From NCBI RefSeq assembly GCF_003797765.1, contig NZ_RKMB01000004.1, positions 186,001 to 250,000 on the forward strand: 64,000 nucleotides of DNA. The letters run 5' to 3'. The stretch comes from Ramlibacter sp. WS9. Lineage in GTDB: Bacteria > Pseudomonadota > Gammaproteobacteria > Burkholderiales > Burkholderiaceae_C. The position numbers were made by a program, and so were the translations under genes. Positions 36,298-46,668 of this stretch are shown here, piece after piece. Every line of letters starts with the position of its first letter. Within the stretch, counting starts at the first letter, position 1. Under the pieces are notes generated by a model, which searched no databases, was not told where the DNA came from, and was given only the letters and a program-made list of their open reading frames with translations.

Positions 36298-37765
36298 GGG
36301 CGATCAACAGTTCTTCGGACAACTGGCCCGCGGGAAGTTCGGCGACCAGCTTGCCTTGCCGCATCACGAGGACGCGATGGCAAAGCCCGATCAGCTCGAG
36401 CAACTCCGAGGACACGACGATGATCCCGCGGCCTTCGCTGGCCAGCCGGCGGATGAGGAAATAGATGTCGCGCTTGGCGCCGACGTCAACGCCTCGCGTG
36501 GGTTCGTCGAGCACGACCACCTTCGGGTCCGGCTGCAACACGCGCGCCAGCGCCAGCTTCTGCTGGTTGCCACCGGACAGGGAGGAGGCCGGCACATCGG
36601 AGCGTTGCGTGCGAATGCCGAACTCCGCCGTGGCGCTAGCAAGTGCAGCCTGTTCGCGCCGCCGATCGAGCAGCGGTTGCGCGTAACGCTCCAGCGCCAT
36701 CAGCGTGAGATTTTCGGCCAGCCCCATGCGCAGGTGCAGGCCGCGCGTCTTGCGGTCCTCGCTGAGGTAGGTGACGCCCAGCTTCGCCGCAGAACGCGGG
36801 TTGCGCCGCGCCCAGGCCTTGCCGGCCACCCGCACCGATCGCGCGTCGGCCGCTCGCAGGCCCAGCAACCCTTCGAACAGTTCCGTGCGGCCCGCGCCCA
36901 CCAGACCCGCGAAGCCGAGTATCTCGCCCGCGCGCACCTGGAAGCTCGCGTCCTCGCACCAGCCGGGAACAGACAGGCCGTCGACGTCCAGCAATACAGA
37001 CGCGTCGGCCGGCACGGGCACCCGGGGCGGATACAGGTCGGCCAGTTCCCGCCCCACCATGAGGCCCGCCATTTGCTGGCGCGTCACGCTTTCGGTCGGC
37101 CGGCGCGCGACGAAGCGGCCGTCACGCATCACGATCACCTCGTCGGTGATGCGCTCGACCTCGTCGAGCTTGTGGGAGATGTAGAGGATGGTGGCGCCGC
37201 CCGCCTTCAGCTGCTTGATGAGGGAGAACAGCCGTTCGGCCTCGGATGGCGTCAACGTCGCCGTGGGTTCGTCCATCACCAGCACACGGGCGCGCCGGGT
37301 GAGGGCGCGGGCGATCTCGACCAGCTGCTTCTCCGCCACGATGAGGTCCCCGACGCGGCGCGTGGGGCTGCAGTTCAAGCCGACCTGGCGCATCGCCGCG
37401 GCCGCCTCGTTAGCCATCGACACTTCGTCCAGCATGCCGTAGCGTTTGCGCTCGTGCCCGAGGAAGATGTTCTGCGCGATGGTCAGGTCGTCCGCCAGAT
37501 TGAACTCCTGGTGGATCATCACGACGCCCGCGGTTTCCGCCTCGCGCGGACCGTCGAACCGCACGGCGTGCCCGTCCAGCTCCACGCCGCCCTCGCTGGC
37601 CGCCTCGTAGCCGGCCAGGATCTTCATCAGCGTCGACTTACCGGCGCCGTTTTCCCCGAGCACGCCGTACACGCGGCCGGGCGCGAGCTCGAAGCTCACG
37701 CCGTGCAGCACCTGCACGGGGCCGAACCGCTTGCTCACGTCCTTGAATCCGACTGCCAGGCTCAC
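36278..37765 (-). CDS. Sugar ABC transporter ATP-binding protein, XylG-like (module copy 2)
   Basis: The 495-residue tandem ATPase has [23 protein letters not shown], the degenerate second P-loop [12 protein letters not shown], and LSGGNQQK followed by [13 protein letters not shown]. It starts with GTG at 37765 behind AGCAGGAGC. It lies 22 bp after xylA and is the paralogue of 22695-24176. Confidence 0.93.
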   Translation of the reverse strand: MSLAVGFKDVSKRFGPVQVLHGVSFELAPGRVYGVLGENGAGKSTLMKILAGYEAASEGGVELDGHAVRFDGPREAETAGVVMIHQEFNLADDLTIAQNIFLGHERKRYGMLDEVSMANEAAAAMRQVGLNCSPTRRVGDLIVAEKQLVEIARALTRRARVLVMDEPTATLTPSEAERLFSLIKQLKAGGATILYISHKLDEVERITDEVIVMRDGRFVARRPTESVTRQQMAGLMVGRELADLYPPRVPVPADASVLLDVDGLSVPGWCEDASFQVRAGEILGFAGLVGAGRTELFEGLLGLRAADARSVRVAGKAWARRNPRSAAKLGVTYLSEDRKTRGLHLRMGLAENLTLMALERYAQPLLDRRREQAALASATAEFGIRTQRSDVPASSLSGGNQQKLALARVLQPDPKVVVLDEPTRGVDVGAKRDIYFLIRRLASEGRGIIVVSSELLELIGLCHRVLVMRQGKLVAELPAGQLSEELLIAHATGTH

Positions 37766-37787
37766 TGACTGCTCCTGCTTTTTCTGT

Positions 37788-39113
37788 TCACGCCGTGCCG
37801 GCGAAGATCGCGGCGTTGACCCGGTTCTCCAGCCACTCCTGGCGGCCGCTCACCGGCCGAGGCTGAAGGTCGTGCACGAATGCGTGTTCGGCCAGTTGGC
37901 TCAGGCTCATGTCGCTCGCAAAGATGCGCTGGCCCAGCTCGCCTTCCCAGTTGGCATAGCGCTGCTCGCGAAACTGTTCGAGCTCGCGCGACTCGACCAA
38001 CCGTGCCGCGCTCTTGAGCGCCAGCGCAAGCGCGTCGATCGCGCCCACATGGCCGTACATGATGTCGACCGCGTCCATGCTCTGGCGCCGCACCTTCGCG
38101 TCGAAGTTGAAACCGCCGCTGCCGATGCCGCCCGCGCGAAGGATCTCGTACAGCGCCAGCGTGAGGTCTTCCACGCTGTTCGGAAACTGGTCGGTGTCCC
38201 AGCCGTTCTGCGGATCGCCGCGGTTGGCGTCGATGCTGCCGAAGATGCCGAGCGATGCGGCCGTCGCGATCTCGTGCTGGAAGCTATGGCCCGCCAGCGT
38301 GGCGTGGTTGGCTTCGATGTTCAGCTTGATCTCCTTCTCCAGGCCGAACTCCTTCAGGAAGCCGTACACGGTGGCGCTGTCGAAGTCGTACTGGTGCTTG
38401 GTGGGCTCCAGCGGCTTCGGCTCGATGAGCAGCTGGCCCTTGAAGCCGATCTTGTGCTTGTGGTTCACCACCAGTTGCATGAAGCGCCCGAGTTGACGGC
38501 GCTCACGGTGCAGGTCGGTATTGAGCAACGTGTCGTAGCCTTCGCGGCCACCCCACATCACGTAGTTGGCGCCGCCCAGTTGCTGCGTGGCGTTGAGCGC
38601 GCTGAACACCTGCGTCGCCGCATATGCGAACACCTCCGGGTCGGGGTTGCTCGCCGCACCGGCTGCGTAGCGGGGATGGCTGAACAGGTTGGCCGTTCCC
38701 CACAGCAGCGCGATGCCGGTTTCCTTCTGCTTTTGCGCGAGCACGTCCACCATGGCGGACAGGTTGCTGCGGTACTCCGCGAGGTTCGCCCCTTCCGGTG
38801 CCACGTCCGTGTCATGGAATGTATAGAACGGCACACCGAGGCGCGAAATCATGCCGAAGGCCGCGTCCGCCTTTTTGCGCGCCATCATCAGCTCGTCGCC
38901 GCCGGCATGCCAGGGCCGATTGAACGTCCCCTGTCCGAAGACATCGCTGCCGGGCCAGACGAAGGTATGCCAGTAGCAGACGGCGAGCCGCAGATGCTCT
39001 TCCATCGACTTGCCCAGCACGAGCGCTTTGGCGTCGTAGTGGCGGTAGGCCAATGGATTCGCGGCCTGCGGGCCTTCGTAGCGGACGGGTGCGATCGATT
39101 CGAGAAAGCTCAT
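37788..39113 (-). CDS. xylA: Xylose isomerase
   Basis: XylA interconverts D-xylose and D-xylulose. The 441-residue protein is a class II xylose isomerase, with [13 protein letters not shown], the catalytic His region [10 protein letters not shown] (residues about 100-109), [32 protein letters not shown] metal ligands and FDAKVRRQS. It is first in the operon xylA-ATPase-permease-binding protein-isomerase-oxidoreductase-xylB. The operon is divergent from xylR across a 151-bp region with TTGCGAAA repeats. Confidence 0.96.
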   Translation of the reverse strand: MSFLESIAPVRYEGPQAANPLAYRHYDAKALVLGKSMEEHLRLAVCYWHTFVWPGSDVFGQGTFNRPWHAGGDELMMARKKADAAFGMISRLGVPFYTFHDTDVAPEGANLAEYRSNLSAMVDVLAQKQKETGIALLWGTANLFSHPRYAAGAASNPDPEVFAYAATQVFSALNATQQLGGANYVMWGGREGYDTLLNTDLHRERRQLGRFMQLVVNHKHKIGFKGQLLIEPKPLEPTKHQYDFDSATVYGFLKEFGLEKEIKLNIEANHATLAGHSFQHEIATAASLGIFGSIDANRGDPQNGWDTDQFPNSVEDLTLALYEILRAGGIGSGGFNFDAKVRRQSMDAVDIMYGHVGAIDALALALKSAARLVESRELEQFREQRYANWEGELGQRIFASDMSLSQLAEHAFVHDLQPRPVSGRQEWLENRVNAAIFAGTA

Positions 39114-39172
39114 GTGTATGGTGGTTCAACTGCCGATGGCGCGATCCTAGGAGCCCTTGCGTTTGCGCGCGA

Positions 39173-39202
39173 TTGCGAAATTAGCGAGGCCCACTTGCGA
39201 AA
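39173..39202. promoter_or_regulatory. Direct repeat TTGCGAAA, candidate XylR operator
   Basis: TTGCGAAA occurs at 39173-39180 and again at 39195-39202, 22 bp apart, between xylA (start 39113) and xylR (start 39265). Paired direct repeats about two helical turns apart are the usual site for AraC-family dimers such as XylR. Assignment is by position and spacing. Confidence 0.45.
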
Positions 39203-39264
39203 ATGCTTTCTGCAGCGCAGCAAAAGGCGGGATGTGCCAATATCCGAAGCGAGTGAACTCGACC

Positions 39265-40458
39265 ATGGACGCATCTCTTCGACACACAGCCCCCACCGTT
39301 TTGCGGGTGGCGCTGCTTTTCCACGCAAGCAAGGTGTACGACCGCGAAATCATCACGGGCATTGGCGACTACGTGAACCAGACCCGCGTCGCGTGGGATC
39401 TTTTCCTCGAAGAGGATTTCCGCTTCCGGCTTGACGGGATCCACGACTGGGACGGCGACGGGATCATCGCGGACTTCGACGATCCCGCCGTCGCGAACGC
39501 TTTGACAGGCGTGCGCGTGCCGGTGGTCGCCGTCGGCGGCTCGTACGAGGACGCTGCGTGCTACCCCACCGGCGTCCCCTATGTCGCAACGGACAACGGC
39601 GAGCTGGTGGTGCGCGCGATGAACCACCTGGTCGAGTCGGGGCTCACCCGCTTCGCCTGCTACAGCCTGCCAGAGTCGCCGCTCAACCGTTGGGCCCAGG
39701 AGCGGGAGAAAGCGTTCACCGCATGGCTCGCGCGCGACGGCCTGGCCGGCGAAATCCACCGCGGCCTGGCCACCAGCGCGCCCACCTGGGGCAGCGCCAC
39801 GCGAAAACTGCTCTCCTGGCTGGAACGTTTGCCCAAACCGATCGGCATCGTCGCCGTCACGGATGCGCGAGCGCGGCAGGTGCTGCAGGCGTGCATCGTC
39901 GGCGGCATCGCGGTGCCCGACGAAGTCGCGATCATCGGTATCGACAACGACACGCTGGGTCAACACCTGACGAGGATCCAGCTCAGTTCGGTCAGCCAGG
40001 GAACGCACGAGATGGGCTACCGCGCCGCGCACCTTCTGCACCAGTCGCTCGGCGGATCGCCGGTGCGTGACGAACGCGTCGTCGTGGCCCCGGCCGGCGT
40101 CCACTCGCGCGCGTCGACGGCGCGCGACGTCGCGCACAGCGCGCCCGTGATGCGCGCGCTCCACTACATCCGCCAGTACGCCTGCCAGGGCATCAAGACC
40201 GAGCAGGTGGCGGAAACGGTGGGCCTCTCGCGCTCATCTCTGGAGATGTATTTCCGCCGCGAGTTGAAGCGATCGGTGCACGACGAAATCCTGCAGCACA
40301 AAATGCAGCGCTGCTTTGATCTGCTTGGCAAGACGGACATGGGCATCGCGGAGGTGGCACGGGCGAGCGGCTTCCGCTCGGTGCAGTACCTCAACACGGT
40401 GTTCAAGCGGGAACTGGGCGCGACGCCGGCGTCGTGGCGGGAGAGCCGCCGTTCCTGA
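39265..40458 (+). CDS. xylR: AraC-family xylose operon regulator
   Basis: The 397-residue protein has a LacI/PBP1-like sugar-sensing domain (residues about 13-275, with VALLFHASKVYDREIITGI and VAIIGIDNDTL). A C-terminal AraC double HTH follows (about 295-397, with TEQVAETVGLSRSSLEMYFRREL and GIAEVARASGFRSVQYLNTVFKRELG). This is the E. coli XylR architecture. ATG at 39265 is preferred; an in-frame ATG at 39232 behind an AAAGG-like site is also possible. It is divergent from xylA and should activate it with xylose. Confidence 0.92.
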   Translation: MDASLRHTAPTVLRVALLFHASKVYDREIITGIGDYVNQTRVAWDLFLEEDFRFRLDGIHDWDGDGIIADFDDPAVANALTGVRVPVVAVGGSYEDAACYPTGVPYVATDNGELVVRAMNHLVESGLTRFACYSLPESPLNRWAQEREKAFTAWLARDGLAGEIHRGLATSAPTWGSATRKLLSWLERLPKPIGIVAVTDARARQVLQACIVGGIAVPDEVAIIGIDNDTLGQHLTRIQLSSVSQGTHEMGYRAAHLLHQSLGGSPVRDERVVVAPAGVHSRASTARDVAHSAPVMRALHYIRQYACQGIKTEQVAETVGLSRSSLEMYFRRELKRSVHDEILQHKMQRCFDLLGKTDMGIAEVARASGFRSVQYLNTVFKRELGATPASWRESRRS

Positions 40459-40491
40459 GGTGCCCCAGAGGTGTCGCGCCGGTGCCCGCGA

Positions 40492-41169
40492 TCAACGCTC
40501 CAATGCGGCCACCTGCCGCAGGTAAGCGCTCTTGGCGCCCTGCAGGTGGTCAACACACAGTTGAGCGAGCGCCCACGGGTCCGTGCCCTTGAGCAGCTGG
40601 ATGATCTGGTGGTGATCGCGCTCCGACGCCAGCGCGTGGTCATAGTCGGCGGTCTTCTTGGCACGCACAGGCAGGCTGAGCCACATGTAGTGCTCGATCG
40701 ATTCCACCAGGTACCTGTTGCCGCAGGCAGCGAACATGGCAATGTGGAAAGCGTCGTTGGCTTCATGCACGCCGCGGAAATTTCGCGCGCGCAGGTGGCG
40801 GCCATACTCCTCATGCAACCGTTCCAGCTGCTCGATGACGGCGGGCGGCGCAGGCAAGGGAATCCGCAGTGCCGCCTGGCGCTGAAGGAGTTCGCGCACT
40901 TCGTAGATTTGGGAAACCTCGCGCGGCGTGAGCGAGCGCACGGTGACGCCCTTGTTCTTTTCGCGCACGACAATGCCCGTCCGCTCCAACTCGAGGAAGG
41001 CCTGCCGAACGAAATGGCGGGTCACGCCGAAACGCGCAATCAGGTTGTCTTCGATCAGCCGCGTCCCGGGCTCCAGGCGCCCGAAGATGATGTCGTCGCC
41101 CAGCAGCTTGGCGAGCGCCGCGGGCTCACCCGGCACCTCCGCCGCAGGCTGTTGCACTACCGCTTTCAT
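40492..41169 (-). CDS. GntR family regulator with FCD domain
   Basis: The 225-residue protein has an N-terminal GntR winged HTH (residues about 18-80, with LIEDNLIARFGVTRHFVRQAFLELERTGIV) and a helical C-terminal FCD ligand domain with the metal-binding pattern DAFHIAMFAACGN and later HxxI and His residues. FCD regulators commonly sense sugar acids. It is the last gene of the arm oxidoreductase-ABC importer, 3 bp after the oxidoreductase stop, and probably controls the divergent promoter region at 46489-46668. Confidence 0.9.
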   Translation of the reverse strand: MKAVVQQPAAEVPGEPAALAKLLGDDIIFGRLEPGTRLIEDNLIARFGVTRHFVRQAFLELERTGIVVREKNKGVTVRSLTPREVSQIYEVRELLQRQAALRIPLPAPPAVIEQLERLHEEYGRHLRARNFRGVHEANDAFHIAMFAACGNRYLVESIEHYMWLSLPVRAKKTADYDHALASERDHHQIIQLLKGTDPWALAQLCVDHLQGAKSAYLRQVAALER

Positions 41170-41172
41170 GGA

Positions 41173-42179
41173 TCAACCCCTCTGGGAATCTGCCGCCCCG
41201 CTCGCGTAGGCCGATTCGACGAGTTCGAGCGTGCGCAGATTGTCGCTCGCCGCGGTTTCGAACGGCGCGCCCGATGCGACGCAATCGACGAAATGGGCGA
41301 TGGCCGCCGCATACGACTGGGCGTAGCAGGCCGGCATGTCGTAGGTCAGCTCGCCGGGCTGCGCACCCATGCAGCGCAGAGTGTCCCCGTCCAGGACGAT
41401 GGTTCCATGGGTGCCGATCAGCGTGAGCCGGTCGACCAGGTTGGGCGGTTGCCCATGCACGGCCAGGTTCGCGAGCATGGCAATGGGTGCCTGGGTGGCC
41501 GTCTCGAACGCAAGGAAGGCGCGGTCCTCGCCCTTCATGGCGGGCGACAGATGTCCCAGACGCGCATGGCGCAAGCAGAGATCACCGAGCAGGAACCTCA
41601 GCGTATCGATGTGGTGAATCAGTATTTCCATCACCAGGGCGCGATCGAGCAAGGCAACGAACGGCTGGCGCGCGAGGGCCGGCAGTTGGCCCTGGGCGTC
41701 GGGAATGAGGCCCGAGGTCAGCAGCGTCATCTGCCCCTGAACCACATCGCCGATGCGGCCCGCGTTCAGCCAGCCCGCCAGATCGCGGTAGTACGGTCGA
41801 AAGCGCCAGTTCTCGTGGACCATCAATCGGCAACGGCCCTCCACTTCGGCCACGAGCGAGCGAGCCTGCGCCAGGGTGGGCGCGAGAGGCTTCTGGCAGA
41901 GCACCGCGAGGCCCTTGCGCGCAGCCATGCGCACGATCTCGGCATGAAACTCGCGCGGTGCCGCGACGTCCACGGCGTCGAGCTGCGCTTCGTCGAGCAT
42001 TTGGCCAGCGCTGTCGAAGACCTGCGCGATGTCGAACTCGCCGGCACGCGCTCTCGCGGCCGCTGCGTTCGGGTCGGCGATGGCAACCACCTTGGCGCGC
42101 GCGCCCATCCGCGCCCAGCCGGCCAGATGGTGCTGCGTGACCCAGCCCGCGCCCGCCAGGCCCACCCGCAACGGCGCCG

Positions 42180-42183
<4 letters not shown>
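41173..42183 (-). CDS. Gfo/Idh/MocA family oxidoreductase (probable sugar dehydrogenase)
   Basis: The 336-residue NAD(P)-dependent protein has an N-terminal VGLAGAGWVTQHHLAG Rossmann motif (residues 8-23), CQKPLAPTL, the EKP-type catalytic motif, near residue 96, and the substrate-domain His in LMEILIHHIDTLR. It is not a close paralogue of the two module enzymes. It overlaps the MalK-like ATPase gene by 4 bp (ATGA). In this locus it is the likely first oxidation step of an oxidative sugar pathway. Confidence 0.88.
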
Positions 42184-43298
<1,115 letters not shown>

Positions 43299-43325
43299 AG
43301 CGTTTGTCTTTCTTGAGGCGCAGCG

Positions 43326-44189
43326 CTACTTCACCGCGCCGGCGGTCATGCCCTGAATGAGCTTTTCGGAGAAGAAGGCATAAACGATGACGACCGGGAT
43401 GACGGCGATCATCATTCCCGTGGCGATCATCCCGATGTCCTGGAAGTAGTCGCCCATGTAGGCGCGGATGCCGATGGGCAGTGTGCGCAGCGCGGGCTCA
43501 TTCACCAGCACGACCGCGAACAGGAACTCGTTCCACAGCTGGATGAAGTTCAGGATGATCGTGGTGGCGATGGCGGGCATGCCCACCGGCAGCACGATGC
43601 GCCAGAAGATCTCGAAGTCGCCGTAGCCGTCCATCTTGGCGGCATCGAACAGATCCTGCGGAATGCGCGCGAAGAAGCTTTCGAGCAGGTACACCGTGAG
43701 CGGCAGCTGCAGCCCCACATACACCAGGATCAGCCCCAGGCGTGTGTTGTACAACTTGTATTCGACCAGCACCTGGAACAGCGAGATCAGGATGATCTGC
43801 GGAGGAAACACGATGGAGCTGAACAGGATGAAATAGACCAGCCGGTTGCCGCGGAAGTTGTAGCGCGCCAGACAGTGCGCCGCGGCCGCGCCAAAGAGGG
43901 TGACGATGGCCACGGCCGCGCCCACCACCAGTGTGCTGTTCCAGAAATACTGCGCGAAGTTCGAATCGACCCAGGCGATGCGGAATTTTTCCCAGTGGAA
44001 GGTGGCGGGCCACGCAAAGTGCGACGCGCTGATCTCCAGCGTGGTGCGCAGTGACATGGCCGCCACCCATACGAACGGCAACGCCGAATACAGCGTGTAC
44101 AGGACGATGATGGCCATCAGGCCGCCCTGCCTCAGCCAGCGCGTGGCGGAATCGACAGGGAAGGGAGAGCTTGAAACTGAAGCGGTCAT
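43326..44189 (-). CDS. Carbohydrate ABC transporter permease, MalG-like
   Basis: The 287-residue protein has about six membrane helices. The ATPase-contacting EAA-type loop is FDAAKMDGYGDFEIFWRIVLPVGMPA (residues about 185-210). ATG at 44189 directly abuts the TAG of the partner permease gene (TAGATG), showing coupled translation. It forms the importer with the MalF-like protein. Confidence 0.92.
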   Translation of the reverse strand: MTASVSSSPFPVDSATRWLRQGGLMAIIVLYTLYSALPFVWVAAMSLRTTLEISASHFAWPATFHWEKFRIAWVDSNFAQYFWNSTLVVGAAVAIVTLFGAAAAHCLARYNFRGNRLVYFILFSSIVFPPQIILISLFQVLVEYKLYNTRLGLILVYVGLQLPLTVYLLESFFARIPQDLFDAAKMDGYGDFEIFWRIVLPVGMPAIATTIILNFIQLWNEFLFAVVLVNEPALRTLPIGIRAYMGDYFQDIGMIATGMMIAVIPVVIVYAFFSEKLIQGMTAGAVK

Positions 44190-45170
44190 CTAGTATTCGA
44201 GCCGCTCGCGCCGGCGGAACAGGACGTTGAACAGCACCACGAAGCCCACCACCACCACGAACCAGACCACGGCGATGGCCGAGGGGTAGCCCAGATCGAA
44301 CGTGTTCCAGTTGAAGGCGCGCTTGTAGACGTAGGTCGAGACGGTTTCGGTGGCCCAGAGCGGTCCGCCCTCGGTCATGATCCAGACCAGGTCGAAGACT
44401 TTCATCTTGCCGATGAAGGCGAGGATGTAGAGGTTCAGCAACGTGGGCCACAGCATGGGCACGATCACGTGCACCAGCTTCTCGTACCAGCCGCAGTTGT
44501 CCAGCTCGGCGGCTTCCAGCACTTCGGACGGCAGCGAGTGCAGCGCGGCCAGGCACACCACCATGTTGAAGCCGGCCCACTTCCAGGCGTGGGTGATCAT
44601 CAGCGCACCCAGCGCGTAGCTCGGGTCCCCCAGCCAGGACTTGGCCCAACTGGCCAGCCCCATGGCGCGCAGGGCCGCGTTGATCACGCCCCAGTCGTAG
44701 TTGTAGATCCAGACCCACATGATGCCGACCACCACATACGACAGCAGCACCGGCGTGAACCAGGCCACTCGCAGGAAGCGCGAGAACGGCACGCCCGCGT
44801 AGAGGCAGAGCGCCAGCAACAGCCCCGTTGCAACGTCGAGCAGCGGCGCCAGCGCCGACCATATCGCGGTGTTGCGCACCGCCGCCCAGAATGTCTTGTC
44901 GCTTGCCAGTTCGATGAAGTGCGCGAAGCCGACGAACTTGGATTGCTCGATGTCGGCGATGGTGAAGAAGCTGTTGTAGAAAGTGCGCAGCACGGGGTAA
45001 GCCGTGAGCGCCGCGTAGACCAGCAGAGCCGGCGCCAGGAACAGCATCAGCGCGGGCCAGGTGGTCCGCCGCGAGTCGGCCTCGGGGGGCGCGAACCAGC
45101 GGTCTATCCATTGGCGCAGGCCGGGCTGCTGGGCGGGCACCAGGGGAGAAAGCGGAGCGGCCTGTGTCAC
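44190..45170 (-). CDS. Carbohydrate ABC transporter permease, MalF-like
   Basis: The 326-residue protein has about six membrane helices. The EAA-type loop is LEAAELDNCGWYEKLVHVIVPMLWP (residues about 215-240). The start is GTG at 45170, 7 bp after the binding-protein stop. The helical pattern and position identify the first permease of a CUT1-type carbohydrate importer. Confidence 0.92.
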   Translation of the reverse strand: MTQAAPLSPLVPAQQPGLRQWIDRWFAPPEADSRRTTWPALMLFLAPALLVYAALTAYPVLRTFYNSFFTIADIEQSKFVGFAHFIELASDKTFWAAVRNTAIWSALAPLLDVATGLLLALCLYAGVPFSRFLRVAWFTPVLLSYVVVGIMWVWIYNYDWGVINAALRAMGLASWAKSWLGDPSYALGALMITHAWKWAGFNMVVCLAALHSLPSEVLEAAELDNCGWYEKLVHVIVPMLWPTLLNLYILAFIGKMKVFDLVWIMTEGGPLWATETVSTYVYKRAFNWNTFDLGYPSAIAVVWFVVVVGFVVLFNVLFRRRERLEY

Positions 45171-45177
45171 GGCGCAA

Positions 45178-46488
45178 TCAGGAAGCCGACTTGCAGGCGG
45201 CGTCCATCTGCGCGGCCGCGTCCTGCACGCTCACCTGCCCGCCCGGGAAGCCGCGGTTGAGCACTTGCGAGAAGGTGTCGGCGCACTTGCCGCTCAGGTA
45301 GTGCAGCGGCGTGCCGACGAAGAACCTGGCGCCTTTGCTGCGCTCCTGCAGCTCCTTGAAGTACGGCACCCAGATGCCCTGCATGCGGTTCGCGTCGCTC
45401 TTGATGCCGGTCTGCAGCAGGACATCCTCCAGCCATCGCGTGCCGTTGTCCACCGTGGCGATGGAGTTCATCAGCTTGCCCGCGCAGTCCTTGTTCTTGC
45501 TGCGCGAATACATCACGTAGCTGCCGCCGACGGCCAGCGTCTTGCACTCCGGGCACTTGGAGTTGTCCAGCGTCGGGTACTTCATGATGCCGAGCGGAAA
45601 GCCCTTGGGCTGGCCGCCTTTTTCGGGCGCGACGAACGCACGGCCGGTGTACCAGCTGGCGATGGGGAACATCAGCGCGCCCGGGTTGGTGTGGAAGTAG
45701 TAGTGCGACTCGCCCAGCTTCATCGTCGCGAAACTCTTGGGATACGCGCCCGCGTCGACCAGTTGCTTGACCCAGGTCATGGCTTCGATCACGCGCGGAT
45801 CGGTGAACGAGAGCTTGCCGGTGAGCAGCAGCTTGTAGTCGTCGGTGCCCAGCTTGCGCAGCAGCACTTCCTGCAGGAGATACGCGCCCGGGTACGGCCG
45901 GTCGCCCACGCCGTTGGCCAGCGGCGTGATGCCGGCGGCGGTGGCCTTCTTCACCAGGTCGGTGAACTGCGCCTGGGTCAACTGCATGCCCGCCGGCAGC
46001 TCGACGCCCACCTTCTTGAGCAGATCCTTGTTGTAGTACAGCTCCACCGTGTACGCCTCGACCGGCAGGCCGTACACCTTGCCGTCGAGCGTCCACTCGC
46101 CGCGGGCCCAGTCCTCGAGGTTGTTGATGTTGATGTGGCTGTTCAGCGGCTCGAGGTAGCCGCTCTTGGCGAACGCGATTTCGTCGGGCTCCAGCCAGAA
46201 GATGTCCGGCGCCTGGCCGGTGCGAACCGACGTCTTGACCGACGCATACAGATCCGACTTCTGGATGAACTGGAGGTTGACCTTGCACTGTGGCGTGGCC
46301 GCTTCGAATCGTTTCACGCGTTCTTCGACAAACCCGCGCTTCGATGCTTCGTCGGGCCAGTGGCTCCACATGGTCACGGTTTGCGGCGTGGTTTGGGCCC
46401 CCGCAGTCAGGCCGGCCGCGGCGCAACACAGCGCACCCAGCAGAGCAATCAAGGGGCGGCGGACCGGCAAGTAGTGGGCAAGTTGCAT
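45178..46488 (-). CDS. Carbohydrate ABC transporter substrate-binding protein (CUT1 type)
   Basis: The 436-residue extracellular solute-binding protein family 1 member has a signal peptide of about 30 residues (ending GLTAGAQ). VTMWSHWPDEASKRGFVEERVKRFE follows, then APDIFWLEPDEIAFAKSGYLEPL and YTVELYYNKDLLKKVG. ATG at 46488 follows a TTTGGAG site; an in-frame extension to 46605 runs through the promoter region and is not used. Its two Cys pairs (KCPECK) are unusual and might form a disulfide. The ligand is unknown. Confidence 0.92.
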   Translation of the reverse strand: MQLAHYLPVRRPLIALLGALCCAAAGLTAGAQTTPQTVTMWSHWPDEASKRGFVEERVKRFEAATPQCKVNLQFIQKSDLYASVKTSVRTGQAPDIFWLEPDEIAFAKSGYLEPLNSHININNLEDWARGEWTLDGKVYGLPVEAYTVELYYNKDLLKKVGVELPAGMQLTQAQFTDLVKKATAAGITPLANGVGDRPYPGAYLLQEVLLRKLGTDDYKLLLTGKLSFTDPRVIEAMTWVKQLVDAGAYPKSFATMKLGESHYYFHTNPGALMFPIASWYTGRAFVAPEKGGQPKGFPLGIMKYPTLDNSKCPECKTLAVGGSYVMYSRSKNKDCAGKLMNSIATVDNGTRWLEDVLLQTGIKSDANRMQGIWVPYFKELQERSKGARFFVGTPLHYLSGKCADTFSQVLNRGFPGGQVSVQDAAAQMDAACKSAS

Positions 46489-46537
46489 GGCGTCTCCAAA
46501 AAGACAGGTTAGGGATTCAGGGCGAGCCTGTTTATCG

Positions 46538-46566
46538 ATAATATGATGCTTGGAATTGCGTATTAA
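46538..46566 (-). promoter_or_regulatory. Predicted promoter of the CUT1 importer arm
   Basis: On the minus strand TTAATA (top 46561-46566) and TATTAT (top 46538-46543) are spaced 17 bp. The -35 element falls inside the 19-bp palindrome at 46560-46578, and a TTATCGATAA palindrome (46532-46541) overlaps the -10. Predicted by motif and spacing only. Confidence 0.4.
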
Positions 46567-46578
46567 CAGGGTTAATAC
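46560..46578. promoter_or_regulatory. Perfect 19-bp palindrome, candidate operator of the divergent sugar locus
   Basis: GTATTAAC (46560-46567) and GTTAATAC (46571-46578) flank AGG as perfect inverted arms. The site lies between the divergent binding-protein and dehydratase genes and overlaps the predicted -35 of the former. The locus GntR/FCD protein (40492-41169) is the natural candidate binder. A second inverted pair, ATTATTGA (46607-46614) and TCAATAAT (46632-46639), overlaps the other promoter. Confidence 0.5.
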
Positions 46579-46610
46579 CAGGGAGATCAGGATGAAGAGC
46601 GTCATTATTA

Positions 46611-46639
46611 TTGACCATCAGACAATGATTATCAATAAT
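46611..46639 (+). promoter_or_regulatory. Predicted sigma-70 promoter of the dehydratase operon
   Basis: TTGACC (46611-46616) and AATAAT (46634-46639) are spaced 17 bp, which would start transcription about 20 bp before the ATG at 46669. The elements coincide with the ATTATTGA/TCAATAAT inverted pair, which suggests repression by a dimer bound across the promoter. Confidence 0.45.
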
Positions 46640-46668
46640 CAATCACCCTACTCGACTGGATTTCCCTC

